Below the pieces are notes generated by a model. The model was given only the letters and a program-made list of their open reading frames with translations, had not been told where the DNA came from and searched no databases. Below are positions 10,601-23,776 of a stretch of 64,000 nucleotides of DNA, in pieces; the first letter of the stretch is position 1; each line of letters starts with the position of its first letter. The stretch comes from Cryptomeria japonica (taxonomy: Eukaryota > Streptophyta > Pinopsida > Cupressales > Cupressaceae). The translations under genes and the position numbers were made by a program. The DNA lies in the NCBI RefSeq assembly GCF_030272615.1, contig NC_081406.1, positions 259,893,386 to 259,957,385 of the forward strand, in the 5' to 3' direction.

Positions 10601-12559
10601 TCAACAAATAATTTTGATAATTGTAGGTAACTAGCTATATATAATTATATGTGAAAGTGCAAACAAATCAGATTGTGTAAGATCCATGATTAAAAATAAA
10701 ATCTAAAAAATCCCAATTAGAATTATGCAAAATGTAAGTAGCATTGAGCCCACCAAAATGAAATGGTGGAAATAGGAATCTTACCTTAGAAATGTAAGCT
10801 AAGAACTTAATCAATCACTATTTTCACTTTTTATTGGAGGAAGATATTCAATAAGATCCAACCTTAGTCCCAAAGGAGAGTTGGATATTGTATGTGATTT
10901 TTCTCCTCTTTTTACATATATGTGATTTTAATTAATGATGAAGCAAGAACTAGGTAGAATGCTAAGAAATTGACAAGATTTAACATAAACAGAAAGAAAA
11001 ATATCAAAAAGCAAGCATAAAAGTACATATTTTTAAATGAGATACAAAGATGAACCTGTCACTACAATCTAAGGCTAAAAATGTTGGTCAAATGTGCTAG
11101 GAACCCTAACCTAAAGGTGTTTTCGTTAGCTAAAACTTCAAATTCTAGATCAAGATGCCCTACAAATCACTTCCTCTAAAATTCAGCAAAAAAGTGTCAA
11201 TCACGTGTGCAAATCAACATACACTAGGGGTTTTCACCTATTCAAAATTTAGAATTTTAGGTCTCAATTTAATCTTTACAAATTTGAAACCTTTGGCTAT
11301 TACATCTGTAACTTGCATACAAAAAAGAGGGAATAATGGTGTGACTTATAAGAGCTTTCCTAAGTCAAACCCTGGGTAGAAATTAACCTCCACTATAACA
11401 ATGATAATTGAAAAAGAGAGCTTACTAGGGCTAGTAGGGTAGAGGCTGAAAAAACCTTAAGGAAATGCTGAATTGAAATGATATCGTGTTAAGATTGATA
11501 ATGGTGGTGATGCAATGCTCTTTGGTTAAGACCTTCAAAGGTTGATGCAATAACATGAGATGATTACACATAATGAGGTCAATCATGAAAACAGATTTGC
11601 ATGTAGGTTGTTGTAGCTTGTTTCTCCATAATGCTCTAATCTAAAAACATTTGCTCACTAATACTTGCTCAATGATGTGCTAGGATTGTGATAGAAATAT
11701 TAGGGAGAAAATGAATTAAAGGGGATGTCTTTATATATGGATCTCAAGGTAATTCCTATTTTAGGATGACTTCCAATGGTCATATTAAAATATCAGGATC
11801 AAATAAAAAATGGCAATAATCTTTAGTCTAATACGTATAATTTTGGACCCCCTTCTGAGGTAAAATTACACTAGGCACCCTAGTCCACCTAAAATAGGTG
11901 CATAGAAGGATGGATGCATAGTGAACAAGCATCGTAGTCCTCTTAGAATAGGAGTAGAGGATGGTTGTAGAATGCACAAGCCTAGGACATAGGTTTTGGT
12001 CACCTCATGAGCATATGCCAACAATTTGGTATTGAAAAGACCAAAAATAGGCTTAAAATGAGGTATGAGAGATACAATAAAGGAAGGGCCTAAAGAGGAG
12101 GGTGAAATTGTAAAGGTTTATAATTTACGACACTACACTATGTATGAGGCCAATTTCATCAAATAATTTATGTACACCACTATCCTCATTAGCTATTTCT
12201 CACTATTTATCACGTTCTTCATACAAAACTTTATTAGTCATATGATTTCTATCATAAATATCTAGAGAATAATTCTCATAGTCTATTACAAATCAATAAC
12301 CAAGATTTGTAGATCTCAAAGACATGGTCTCAATATGATACATATTTAAAGGTTTAGATAGACTTTTGATTTTTATTTTGTATTTAGTTCAAGAGGGTAT
12401 TATTGTAATGTGATGATAGATAGCCTCCTATTTAAACTTTGATAAGTGGTGAAATTAATGAATATATCATAATACTCATCAATTATACTATAATATATTG
12501 ATCATATCGTATATTTCAACACAAAGTTGTAGCTTCCTTGTTGTCTTTTAGTTTTTTAA
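7691..12559. other. MULE interior, no recognised gene
   Basis: AT-rich, with only short stop-bounded frames. Near 8510-8640 a plus-strand stretch reads SYDWFKLIGRI then SSWELHFRKL, vaguely like a retroelement gag, but too weak to call. No MULE transposase was found on either strand. Confidence 0.4.
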
Positions 12560-13200
12560 TAAAAAGGAAACAAGATATTCATTGCACCAAGCCTTTCATC
12601 CCTCCAAGCAAGAATTGTAGTGATGTTATCTTGTCTTCTATACACATATAAGATAAAATTTATAGAGAACTTAAGATTGACCAACTTTGGTTCCTTCTAA
12701 ATGGCCTCCTTGATATATTCAAATTCTTATTCAACGTGTTTTATCTTTTCAACATGAGCCTGTTGTAGTATGAACTAGATGCCTATAAAATTTATTATGA
12801 ATTTTCTCATAGAACTATTCTTTCCCATGGACTGTTACATGTTCCTTTTATGACAAGGAAGTGAAATCTTAAGAATAGATTGAACCCTATAAGGACCAAT
12901 AGTTATAACTTACTAAGAGACAATGTACCTGGACCAACATTTTTTTGTGGGAAACACTAAAAATGGTTTTTTTTGTATTCAAAGAGAATCTAAAAAATTG
13001 GCACCTATGAGATACCTCCTTCAAGTGATTAAAAGGGTATTCTTTATTCAAATATAGTTAAGCCACAATGATAGTTTAAATTGGTAATTTTTTAAATGTT
13101 TCCCTTACTGCGTAGAATAAATTCTATTTTTTATATAGGAAAGAGTGATCCATTTTATTCTTATCTTCTTTCGCTAGTATTTTGTTGATACTTGAAAAGT
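12560..13200 (-). mobile_element. Decayed Ty3/gypsy pol fragment (RT to RNase H) inside the MULE
   Basis: Conceptual minus-strand reading matches the order of a Ty3/gypsy reverse transcriptase running into RNase H. A stretch like HLKEVSHRCQFFRFSLNTKK comes first, then MRKFIINF, then EFEYIKEAI and KFSINFILYVY. It is an old, heavily broken fossil with many interruptions. No LTRs could be paired with it. Confidence 0.65.
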
Positions 13201-15101
13201 TATTTAGGATTTAAAACTAGTTAGTTCATAGACTACATTCGTAGAGGGTAGAGTAGTTATTTTAAAGAGGCTCTATTTAGATCTCTAGAATCTTGCTCCA
13301 TTTGTTTTTCACTAGCATCATGTTGAAAACCCAACTTGAGTACTAAACAAGATCTATCATCTTTGAAATAACAAAATTGGTAAGTTCATGCATAATTGAT
13401 GTAGTAATATTATAAACTTTATTAATTCTCAATCATGAATGAGTTAGAATTTTCGATAGTGGGCTTCTAAGATTCTCAAATTTAGCTATTTAATTATAAA
13501 TATGCAAATTAAATAATTCAAATGAGATTATAATACAATGCTCAAAATTGAATCTTTTCTCAAATATTTAATTTCACTTATTTCAAATGGTTGCACGAGT
13601 AATTCTTATATAGTATCATCTAGTTTTATGAATGATATTGAGCAATCACAACATCATGTGCAAAGATTGATGGGTTATCAAATGTGTAGTTAGCCAAATG
13701 TGTGAAAGAATCTTTGAGAATGAATTTGGTGAAGATGGATCAATGAATCTCACTTTATTTCATATGGTAAATTCTTCTAGGTTTATTGTACCTTGTACTT
13801 TGTTGACAAAAGATTCAAAAGGTTGACAAATTCTTGAAGAATTCAACTATTTGTTATACTATTATGCCTACCAATAGGTTAGAAATTTATATATTCCTTT
13901 CTAGTGATGAAAGTTTCAAAAATAGAACATGATATTGTTTGATCAATGCAGGACATGTGTTGCTCAACCAAAATGTGAGATCAACAAGTGCAATGAAATG
14001 TAGTTAGATTTGCAACATTTAATTAACTAATGATCGAAAAGTAAATGAAAATATACAAAGATTTAGAAAATAAGTGAAGGAAGGAATTTTAGGGTGATGC
14101 AAGATTGCTTGTATAGCCTAGGATACTCTTCCATAATTCATTATATTAGTTCTACCTTTGGATTGAATGCTTTATATTTCCACTTCACTATTTTTTCTTA
14201 AGATAAGAGCTTGATTGTGTATTGCATTCTATCCTTATTCTATTCTTTCAATTCCTGATAATCATAGGCCATGACTTGGCCATTATGGTGCAAATGTTAA
14301 TTATACGTCATAGGCCATGATTTTATAATTTTTCTTGGGAGTTTTATAATTTTTTGTGATCTTCCTTGCATGTTGCTATCTTTCTTTTCTCTCTACAAGA
14401 ATCATATAAGCTTAATATGTCTTCTAGAATTATCATTTCTATTGACAAATTATTTTCCTTTAATTGTAAGATTTGATCTCCATATATTTCTTAATTTTAA
14501 GGCCAATAATTCTATATTCACATTAGATAGTTGAACGAATTAAGTATTCTTTGCATATTTTAAAACACCATCTAGTGAGATTCATTGTTTGGCTCTATAA
14601 GTCTAATGATTAGCTTGATGGAATCCTTATTTTTTAACCAAATATCTCATTGAGTAAATTTGTGAGCCAATTAAGGCATTCCTATCTACATTTATACTAT
14701 GTTTTTGGTGCATAAAAGAAATTTAATAGATTTGACATATGATCCTTATATGCTTTCATTCAAGAGTTCTTTGCCACATATTATGATTTCCACTTGATTA
14801 TCAACTTTGAGTCGCCATAAATTTGGAGAATCTTTAACCTAATTTCTCAGCATTTGACAAGCCATAAATTTTACATTTTTCTCAAAGGAAATTATTACAT
14901 TTATATCAATTTTGCATGCATTCAACGGAAGTTGTGAAGTTGTAATTGGAATATTATAATCATTTCAGGTCATACATTTTTGTGGGCCAAGGCATACCCA
15001 GAGATTATGACATGGTCAGATATGTTCTAGTGTGAACCTGACACAAGCTGGGACGACCAAATGGCCTCGGAGCCGATCCGGCCATCTAAATACCTTCTAC
15101 A
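13201..15101. other. MULE interior, no recognised gene
   Basis: AT-rich DNA with short random frames only. It may include more of the decayed gypsy element upstream of its RT, but I could not support that. Confidence 0.4.
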
Positions 15102-15590
15102 GTCATGGAAGACCTGCCAATTGCATTTTGCGTTTCATAACAACACATTTCATTGACACATGCTGTCAAACAGTTCACGTGTATTCTGTATGCTTCCACA
15201 TTTTGCATACATGCCTAACTGTGCAGTTGCAGCTATAACATCTGACCAAATCGCTCAAGTTTTATCGTGTGATGGGTATGCGTAGCCTCTTACAATGCTT
15301 GAGGATGTTGGCAAAGGTTGAGGAGTCTAGATTTGCGCCTGCAAATCGCATTTTCGCCTCTTCCAATGCTTGAGGATGTTGGCAAAGGTTGAAGAGTTTA
15401 GATTTACGCCTGCAAATCGCATTTTCTTGAAATTTTGTAGAACCTTTTAAAAAAATCCACTTTGTAGATATCCTGCAATGTCAAGGACACCCATGAGAAC
15501 ACATTTCTTTGAAGATTTCTGTCAAACAATTCGCGTCCCTCGTCTGGGCTTCCACATTTTGCATAGATGTCTACCAGAGCACACTTCTAC
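15102..15590 (-). pseudogene. PPR gene fragments in the MULE right repeat
   Basis: Read on the minus strand from about 15586, this is the counterpart of the left PPR fragment: CALVDIYAKCGS, QRNVFSW, then at the inner end MYAKCGSIQNTRELFD. It is broken by stops, frame changes and a local duplication. The same captured PPR segment therefore faces inward from both MULE ends. Confidence 0.7.
15286..15427. repeat. 71-bp tandem duplication within the MULE right repeat
   Basis: Two head-to-tail units (15286-15356 and 15357-15427), both containing CAATGCTTGAGGATGTTGG and GCCTGCAAATCGCATTTTC. The left inverted repeat has a single copy, so this arose after insertion or in an ancestor of one end. Confidence 0.75.
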
Positions 15591-15945
15591 TCTGCTCGAA
15601 CATGCCTAACAGACTCAGCAGTTTGTTATTCTTTCTCCTCTGGAAGGCATGTTATGGATGAGAGCCGGGAGAGCAACAAACTAGTGATTCTGCTGCACGA
15701 TAACGGGGATGAAAGGCGGTCGAGGGAGAGCACCATCTAACAAAACTCCAATATCCTTTTGCAGTGCAGTAATTTTAAGTCATGCGTGCGTGGGCGGGAA
15801 GTAGAATCAGGTTTAAAATTTCAATTTGTGCGCTTCCACCAAACGGCCACCGTTAACGGCGAACGGAGATTGGAAGGGTTATCGCTGGGCCCACCTGAGC
15901 ACACCTAAGCAGTCAACGCTTTGAGTGTGCCGGTTAAGCCGGCCC

Positions 15946-15954
15946 GACTGTGGG
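15946..15954. repeat. Target-site duplication, right copy (MULE)
   Basis: GACTGTGGG, identical to 6185-6193. Confidence 0.85.
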
Positions 15955-18069
15955 TGGTTACAAACCAACCAAAGTTTAAATTTAATAAATTCAAATCAAA
16001 TCTCTTGTAAAATAATTATAATGAGTATAGTTAGTTCAATATTTCATTGTTTCATTGTTTTATTAGAGTTAAGAAAAATTAATTTGAGATTGTTTTATTT
16101 TAGCTACATGAAACATTTATTGACAAAATTGCTGATTATTTAGAGTTTAGATTAATTAAATAAATGTAATAATAAAAAATAAATAATTTAAATATATTTA
16201 TTTAAAAAATTATATATATTAATATTAATTTTCTGTTCATTTAAAAGTTAAATTTATTTTAAATTATTTTACTTATTTCAAAAAATATTTTATTATATTT
16301 TTATTTTAAAAATATTTTATTATATATTTATTTTAAAATTATTTTATTTATTTGTATTATTTATTAAATATTTTTTTAACTAAAAATTGTTGACAAGGGG
16401 TTGACTTCTATTAAATAAATCATACTTAACAAAATTTACTTTGACCCACGAATAGGTGGGTTACAATACACATTTCTTCAAAAATTTGGTCTTTCTTTGG
16501 CAACCTTAATGTCATTTGATGGCTATATTTCAATGGAAGATATTTCTTTCTTTTAAGTTCTATCTATTCTTGTTCTAGCTAACAAAAGAAAGGTGGGTTG
16601 TGATTCATTTCTCCATTTGGCCTATGATGCTACCTACTTCCATGAAGGTCATCTATGGCTTTGGTGTGGTCTTAGCCTTTGTAGCTTGTGTAACAAATTT
16701 CTTTAGAAGGATTGGTGAGTATGAAGAGATAAACCCACCACTATTACCCTCATGAACTTCCTCATTAATTGAATCATGGGAATTAGGAGAAGGAGATGAA
16801 CTTAACTATAATTATCTTTTGAAGTGGTTTGGGAGATGTCAAATTACCCTCTATAATTTGTGTTGAATGAGATAATATTGTGGCTCTATACCAGTCCACA
16901 AAGTGGGCTTACCATTTGGAGCATGAATACCCCACTCATGAGTTTTTAGCTTTTAACATTAGAGATTGGGGTATGATCCAATGAGAAACACTTTCTACAC
17001 ATAGAGGAATTATTTTTCATAATCTATAACTCCAACATCTTTTGTCTATCATCAATGATATTTTTGAAGGAAGATCTTTGGATAAATCCATTTTGACACA
17101 TAAACATGTGCAAGTGGAGCTTTCATAGTTGATTGTTTCTTTTGAAGTGTAGTGGTACTTACTTAATCTATTATCAATTGAGGGAAATTAGGGTTTCATG
17201 CATAGGAAGTCGCCTTGAAAATTCCAAGAACCATTTTCAAGTGTTAAATTCTATCTTGAATAGAATCAATTTCAAGAATACAAACCCCTTTTGCACAAGA
17301 GAAGATGAAAATCTTTTTCCATTAATTCTTTTTATTTCACACATTTTGAGTGAGAACATTTCCCATTTGGGCCCCTCCCATGAAATATTCACTCAACCAA
17401 ATTTAACCAACTAGCTATAACAATATTTCCTATAAATGGCAGTAATAAATCACCAAGGTGGATATTTCACTCATACAAAATCATTGTGTTGTGATTTTGT
17501 CCCTCTAAGTACTTTTACAATTCCATATATCACCATTCATTGAATTTGAAGGATTGCAGGAACCCTTTACATAGCCTCCAAGTGAAAATGTCAGTATAAT
17601 TTGGCAAATTGTAGATATAATTCTAGTTTGAAGATCCATGGGAACTAGAATGTGTGTCATTTTATGATCCTTATTAAAAACTTCTCCAAGCTACCATTCT
17701 AACACAAAAGTAAATATTTTTGTGTTGAATATGGCTGAAATATTCGCTAGATTTTAGTTTGGCAGGACCAATTCTATCACCAAGAATGACCAAAATTCAA
17801 TTTAAGATTCAAAAATATGTTCTAAATTATTGTCAGAGGATGATTTTGTGTGCCATTCTCCCTATGATGCTCGATGTTCATTTTCTCAACACAACTCAAA
17901 AAGAATTTGCTACCAATAATAACACTGTGCTACCTTTATCCCTATTATCTTTGATGCTCTAAGACAAAGCATATCATGCCAATTTGCACGACCTTATGGA
18001 ATTGGTTTTTTAACACCATTCTTCATATTTTTCATGGAAATGTGGGCTTACAAAAGACGTGTTTAAATA
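15955..18069. other. Unassigned AT-rich DNA between MULE and LTR element B
   Basis: The first part is the original continuation of the TNL 3' flank; it has AATAAA at 15984-15989, a candidate native polyadenylation signal. 16140-16380 is almost pure A/T. From about 16400 to 18069 only short frames occur, none recognised. Confidence 0.4.
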
Positions 18070-18511
18070 TGTTAGGAAAATAAGATGTTGTACACCTTGC
18101 ATAGTAATGTTATAATTGCAATATTTATTTATTATGTGATGTTGCACATGGACGTGTAAAATATAGAGATTCCTTGGAAATATTCTCGGGACCACTTGAT
18201 GAATTGTATTATAACATTGAGATTATTATATTGTATTTATTTAATATTGGGGAAAGATATTCAAAAAGAGAAAACTTAGTACCCAATATTAAATGTGCGA
18301 TCAAAGGGGTAGGTTAGCACATGGTTTTACTTTACCACTAGTTATTTTTTTGTGAGCTTGGGCTTATATTTAAGAAAGCACATGTTTAGTGGTTAAGGTA
18401 TGCTGGTGGTTTTAGGTTGTCATTGTATTGAGTCCTTTGAAGGATTGTGTTTGTGAAACATGGCATGGGATGTTTGAGTCCTTTGAAGGATTGTGTTTGT
18501 GAAACATGGCA
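18070..18511 (+). repeat. Partial 5' LTR of copia-like element B
   Basis: It starts TGTTAGGAAAATAAG and matches the first part of the LTR at 28311-28991 along its length, by eye roughly 90% identical. Near its end, a 46-bp unit with GAGTCCTTTGAAGGATTGTG is repeated (from 18430 and 18476). It stops where element A begins. Confidence 0.65.
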
Positions 18512-19801
18512 TGGTGCTGAGAGGGGAGGGGTGAATCAACACTTTACCGGTTTTCACCAATTAAAACTTTTACTTTAAGTTTGTACTAATTTATCATTCA
18601 TCAACATAAATATTTACTGCAGAAGAATATGCATGAATGAAAATATACACACTGACACTCAGAAATATCTCGTGGAAACCCAAATGGGAGAAAACCACGG
18701 TATGAGTGGGAACTCACAAAATTTGTACTCTTCTGGAGTACACTCTGTAAGGAGCCATCCTTGTTAGGAGATTGCAAAGACACTTGTTAGGTGCCACCTG
18801 GTTAAGGGATTTTGTTCAAGGCCTATTAGTATCTTTACCCTGTTAAAGGTAGCCTAATTAAAGGACTTAAGAACATGAATTAAGATGCCACCCAGTTAAG
18901 GGATTTTTACAATGGGACTTGTTAGAGTCCACCCTGTTAAGGGATTTTAGCTGCAATGGTTAGAAAGAAACATAATAATGATTTGTTGTAGTGGCTACTA
19001 GTAGCTTGATCAAATCACACTATATTTGCATCAGTTGTGTTTGTTCTACACAACACCGGTTTCCTACTTAAACCTTCTACTCTGCACTCTGTCGATTCAT
19101 TGATCCTCGACTCTACATTATGTCGATCCTCTGTTCCTTGCCTCTTCACTATGTCGCTCCTTTGACCTTCAACTCTGCACTATGCTTTGCTCCCCCTGTG
19201 TTCATACCTTTCTCATATTACTTTTAGCATGAACAACAACCTTATCAAGAATGAATTATGTGAATTTATTACCCTTTCAATCTTTCACCAACTTTCCCTC
19301 GACAACATCGGATTCAAAATTTTGTTTGCATGCCATAAATCACCCTCCACTAATCACTGCAGGAATCTCTGCCAAGACAGTCATACATGCCGATAAGTCC
19401 GTCGGATGACTGGAGAAGACTACCGGTATAACTGAATGTTAACTAACTGTTACCAAATCTGTCGGTTACAGACTCTACCGGTGTATCGATCAAAATCTAC
19501 CTAGTCGATTACCTTTTGTATACCGATCTGTTCACTATTTGTCGTTCTACCTCCTGTGTGTCTGTCTACTCTCTGTGTGCCAGTTTACCTCTTGTGTGTC
19601 GGTCTACTTACTGCTTGTTGGTTTACCTCTTGTGTGTCGGTCTTCTCACTACTTACCCTATCTACACATCGCTTAGCCGGTTAACCTTTGTATACTGGTC
19701 TACTTACTTTCGATAGACTGTGAAAACTTGGAAGATGATATTGCCAACAATGACAACCATATCATTCACCGATCATACAAAAATACACCAGAATGCCAAC
19801 A
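18512..19801 (-). repeat. 3' LTR of element A
   Basis: Matches 25121-26420 throughout. Both copies hold GGGAGGGGTGAATCAACACT near the PBS-side end and short CTnTGTGTGTCGGT-type repeats around 19550-19650. Confidence 0.8.
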
Positions 19802-19815
19802 AACTTCCCCTTTGG
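19802..19815 (-). other. Polypurine tract of element A
   Basis: On the minus strand it reads AAAGGGGAAGTT, directly against the LTR start TGTTGGCATTC. It is the usual primer for plus-strand DNA synthesis. Confidence 0.6.
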
Positions 19816-19945
19816 CATTGGTGGCAAACACTACAAAAACTGTGTCAGTTACGACTCCTATTTCTGACCCCTGTAACTCACACTTTACAAGACTCCAAAA
19901 TTCCCCCTTTTGCCATCAATGACAAAGAGTATACAAACAAAATAT

Positions 19946-22900
19946 TCAAAGTAAAGCAAAAAGATCCTTGAAATTTTCTTGAGCAACCTTTAATGAGGAT
20001 TCCCATGAAGATTTTACCTGTTTCATGGTTGTGAAGTGCCCATGCATAACTGCAATAAAAACCTCCATATCATCAACTAATTTGCAGTCAGGTTCATTTA
20101 TGAGGTGGTCAACTTCTTTAATGTGCATTTGCATGAAGTCAATAATTGGTGCTAAATAGCTCAATGTAGCTCTAACAAACTAAGACCTCATTTTTCCTCT
20201 TCATCTTTCAACCTTTTGATTTCCTAATTCAGTTGTTTGACCTTGTCAGTGAAAATTGATGCTGAACCGGTCAGAGGATCAAAAGAACTTATCAAATCTT
20301 GAATTTCTTTTTTAGTCTGATTTCTTTTGTCTTCTAGGTCTCTAATGAAATTGGTAAACCTTGAAGATTTGACCAGTAATTGACCAATTTCCTGACGAAT
20401 ATTTCTGACTTCCTCTGTAATGGTGGAGAGGGCAACTTTTCCAACTAAATTTTGTTCCATTAAATTTTCTCCTCTCTTTGATTCATATTGCCTTATTGCA
20501 ACCTTCTCTAGATTGGTTGCCTTTGAACCAATTTTTGTAACAAGAGTACTTAACTGATCAATGATGGGGGCAGTATTATCAACAACAATGTCAAGAATTA
20601 GGTCAGAAAGAATTGTCTTAGCAGAATTTGGAATTCTTGCCTTCTTTTTCTTTGCTCTTAACTTAGCCTTTTCAGCTTGGATTTTCAATTTTTCTAAAAC
20701 CTTCATTAGTTGTTTGGGAGTCATTTTCTTTATGTCAATGATTGATTCTCCTTCTTCTTCCTCCTCTCCTTCATCCTCCTTTTCTGCAATCTCAACTTCT
20801 GAACTAGCTGCTGAGATAAATTTTACCTTTTTCTTTCCACTTTCATCTTCTAAGTCTAACTTCCTCTTTGCTAGAAGAGTATCCATCATTTCTCTCTTAT
20901 CCTCTACTTTCTTCTCTTTATCTTTGCCTTCTACTGATAGAATAGGATTTGGTGCTAATGAAGTTCTATGAGGTGCATCCTCATAAGGAATGCCTTCAAT
21001 TATTACTTCTTGATCGGGAAGCTTAGTTTGATCAGCTTCCTTCACCAATGTAGTGTGAACTGGTTGCTCAACATCCTTTGTCAAACTAGGAATGTCTGAC
21101 ACAACATTTCCTATAATCTCATTAACTGAGAAGACATCAAAACCTTCAGAAGATTCTTTTTCTTTACCTTTTTCTCTGTCAAGGACAGCTGCACCTTGGT
21201 CCTATTTTGTTTCCTTTTCTATTGCTTCTTCCACTTCCTTTTGTTGATTCATGATCTTCTTCCACAAGGAAACACCTTCTTTGTGCACTGCTTCAACTTC
21301 TCCTACTGCCACTCTACCAGTTCTATTTCTTATTTTGAAGTGTTGAATGCATGCTTCAACCACTAGTGAGGCTTGTTCAAGATCTAAATCATGTTTCACT
21401 TCCATGAGTGCTTTTATTTTGTGTTCTTTCTCAACAACCAGAGCTGTTTTCCATCTCTCTTCAATTTGATCTAGCAAATTTGATGGGATTAATCCATATA
21501 ACTCACTAGGGGTCCTACAAAACTTATGCAAGTTCCAGATCAGAGCTTCCTCAATTTTCCTCATGTCTTCTTTATTACTAAAGGTATATGTTCTCCCAAC
21601 ACCTGCCAAACCTCCAATTCTTTGATCCCATGGACCAATTCATCAACTGTTGGAGCTTTGTTTCTTCCACTCCTTCTAACCTCTTTAATTTCTACATCTG
21701 ATTGGGTGTCAGTGATATCGCCCCCTTTCTCATCCTTTTTGAGCTTTGAATCAATCTTTCCTTTGCTATTCTTCTCCCTAGAATATGTCACACCTACTGG
21801 TTTACTTGAAGAAGATACAAGAGTATTTGAATCTTTTTCTTTTGTATATGTTGCAGGCTTGGTTGCCACAGACCCCTTGGGTTTTGTCTTTGTCACTTTC
21901 TTCTTTTCACCTGTCAATCCCTCATCTCTATTAGGGTTGACCCTAGACTATACACTAACACCAGTAGAGGTGGTGGCACTGGATGCTTCACCTCCATATT
22001 TCTTGTCAAGAGTATCAATCATTCTTCTTACTTTTCTTTTCATGATTGGCACCTAAAGTTCTTGTTTATTTTGGAGCTTGCCTCCTCATAGGTTCCAAAT
22101 CTCTTTGCCTTTGAGTCTACCAGTTTGGACAGTATCATGTTGACATGAATTTTGACAATATCCACTCCAACCTCATTACTCATATGAGGAACCCAAAAAG
22201 TTATGGGTTGAACGGCTTGAATGATACAACAATCTGTGTCTATAAGGAAACAAATGTTATCTTTGTATTTATGTACTATACCAGTTGGAATTGTTTCCCT
22301 CTAGTGCATCCTAATTTGAAATTCCTTAAAATATCCCCACATTGTTTCACCAAATCTATCTCCTATCTGAACCATAACCGGTTTCTCTTCAGACCATACA
22401 ACCTTACCCTTACCAGGAAAAATGTTTTGCATATAGAAAATATACATACTAGTAGTCAGCCATATTTGACGGATTGTTTCTTTTCCTTCTTAATTCTTTC
22501 TATGTTCACCATGAATTGGCTTTTAATCATCTCACAAATATCATAGGTTGCATCCTCCTTGATAATTCGATAGGCAACATGTATGGCTCCGCTCGGCACA
22601 CTATTTATCCAGCTTGATTGATAAACCCTGTAACCTAGCATTGCATAAGAAAATCTTAGTTTAGCATCCTCAATATGGGTGATTGTCATTTCTCTACTAT
22701 CACATCAAGACTTAATTAACCAGATGACTTCAAATGAAGAAATTATTCTTAGGGTTAATGCTTCACCGTTTGCACTGAACGTTGTAACTCTTTGAATCAC
22801 CTCCTTTGTAATCTTGATTGGTGCTTGAGTTTCCAACCACAAGAATTGATCATGAACTCTGCTCAGAACATACCCAACCTAGTTATCATGAAAACGGTCA

Positions 22901-23205
22901 GGAAAGTCGACAGCATTAGACAAACCCTTGGTCTTCAGAGGTAGATGTTATGCCTTCAATTGATCATTAACAAAGAACCCTTTGAACTTATTTTGAATGA
23001 ACTTGTCTCCAAGTTCTTCGAGCTTGCAGTGAACGTAGGAGCAAATGTCTTCAACTAACAATACATTGGAGGGCACAAAAGATAAGGCACCGGTCATGTT
23101 GATCTCACCGGCTTTCATCAGATGCAGCTTGAACTCGGGTTGGGGTTCTTTGATAGATTCAACCAACACAGGAGTCGATATTGGCGTTGCCATGATGACC
23201 TTCAA
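19946..23205 (-). pseudogene. Element A ORF2 region, unknown protein
   Basis: A stretch coding for a long charged protein of unknown function. The middle section (around 22456-22689, with GYRVYQSSWINSVPSGAIHV) resembles element C's GYYFFQSARENSVPCAAVDL. The C-terminal section (20224-21102) has a Glu-rich acidic run, then a Lys-rich stretch (KAKLRAKKKKARIP) and coiled-coil sequence ending IFTDKVKQLN, like the FYTKLEQLM end of C. No catalytic motif of protease, integrase, RT or RNase H is visible. It is broken. Its conservation between A and C suggests the protein was under selection when these elements were active. Confidence 0.6.
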
Positions 23206-23776
23206 ACAAAATTTTCACAAACAGGGTTTGAATACCTTTTCTTCTCAAATACCAACCACCACTATCACTCTACTCGAACTTTCCACACAAATATTACTAA
23301 CAAGATCTCAATCGCCTTTGATCATGCAAGAGCTCAAGAAAGTTCACAAGAAGTCAGTGTAAGTGAAAATGTGTTGACATTTCCTTATTTATCCGTTGAG
23401 ATTTATTGACATTATGATACAACGGTTAGAATAGAAAGTCACAACTTAAAGTACACTGATTTGCCTTTTACCGGTTGTTTGTTATCGATACCGATAAACA
23501 AACAACTAACTTACAAGAAAGAACTTTAGGCTAACTTTTATGAATCTCAACTATGCAGATAGACACAATCTTATTTTGGTAAAGGGGATACAAAAATAAT
23601 CTTAACATATTTGCTTCCTCTAAGCATTGGTATGCCTAGTTTGAAGAGGAATTGTCATCACCGGTGGATGATGACTTAGCTTCTTGAGGACTTTCTCCTT
23701 CTTTTCTTTCTTCTCTCTTGATCCATGTCTTTTTCATTTCATTCTTCACCTCTTCAATTGTTTTCTTTCCTTTCAA

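Larger units (their letters stand above)
6194..15945. mobile_element. Mutator-like element (MULE), non-autonomous, long terminal inverted repeats
   Basis: The element is 9,752 bp with termini GGCCTGGCTTAACCGG at the left and, read on the minus strand, GGGCCGGCTTAACCGG at the right. It is flanked by the perfect 9-bp duplication GACTGTGGG. The inverted repeats run about 0.8 kb (6194 to about 7000, and about 15102 to 15945) and carry PPR gene pieces. I see no MURA-type transposase in the interior, which holds AT-rich repeats and a decayed Ty3/gypsy fragment. It is therefore non-autonomous and resembles a Pack-MULE whose captured host DNA lies within the repeats. The repeats differ at many positions, by eye well over 10%, so the insertion is old. 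It is close downstream of the TNL, in line with the known MULE preference for genic DNA. Confidence 0.85.
15102..15945 (-). repeat. MULE right terminal inverted repeat
   Basis: Reverse complement of 6194 to about 7000. It lacks a block present in the left copy (the KALIAG part of the PPR fragment) and has an extra 71-bp tandem unit. Outer end GGTTAAGCCGGCCC, followed directly by the target duplication. Confidence 0.8.

Noticed and set aside
16140-16380. Possible matrix-attachment or replication-origin element
   Set aside because: The DNA is extremely AT-rich, but nothing specific beyond composition supports such a role.
20561-20971. Plus-strand Ser/Phe-rich open frame of 136 codons
   Set aside because: It is antisense to the Lys/Glu-rich element A ORF2; the Ser/Phe composition is a mirror of that bias.
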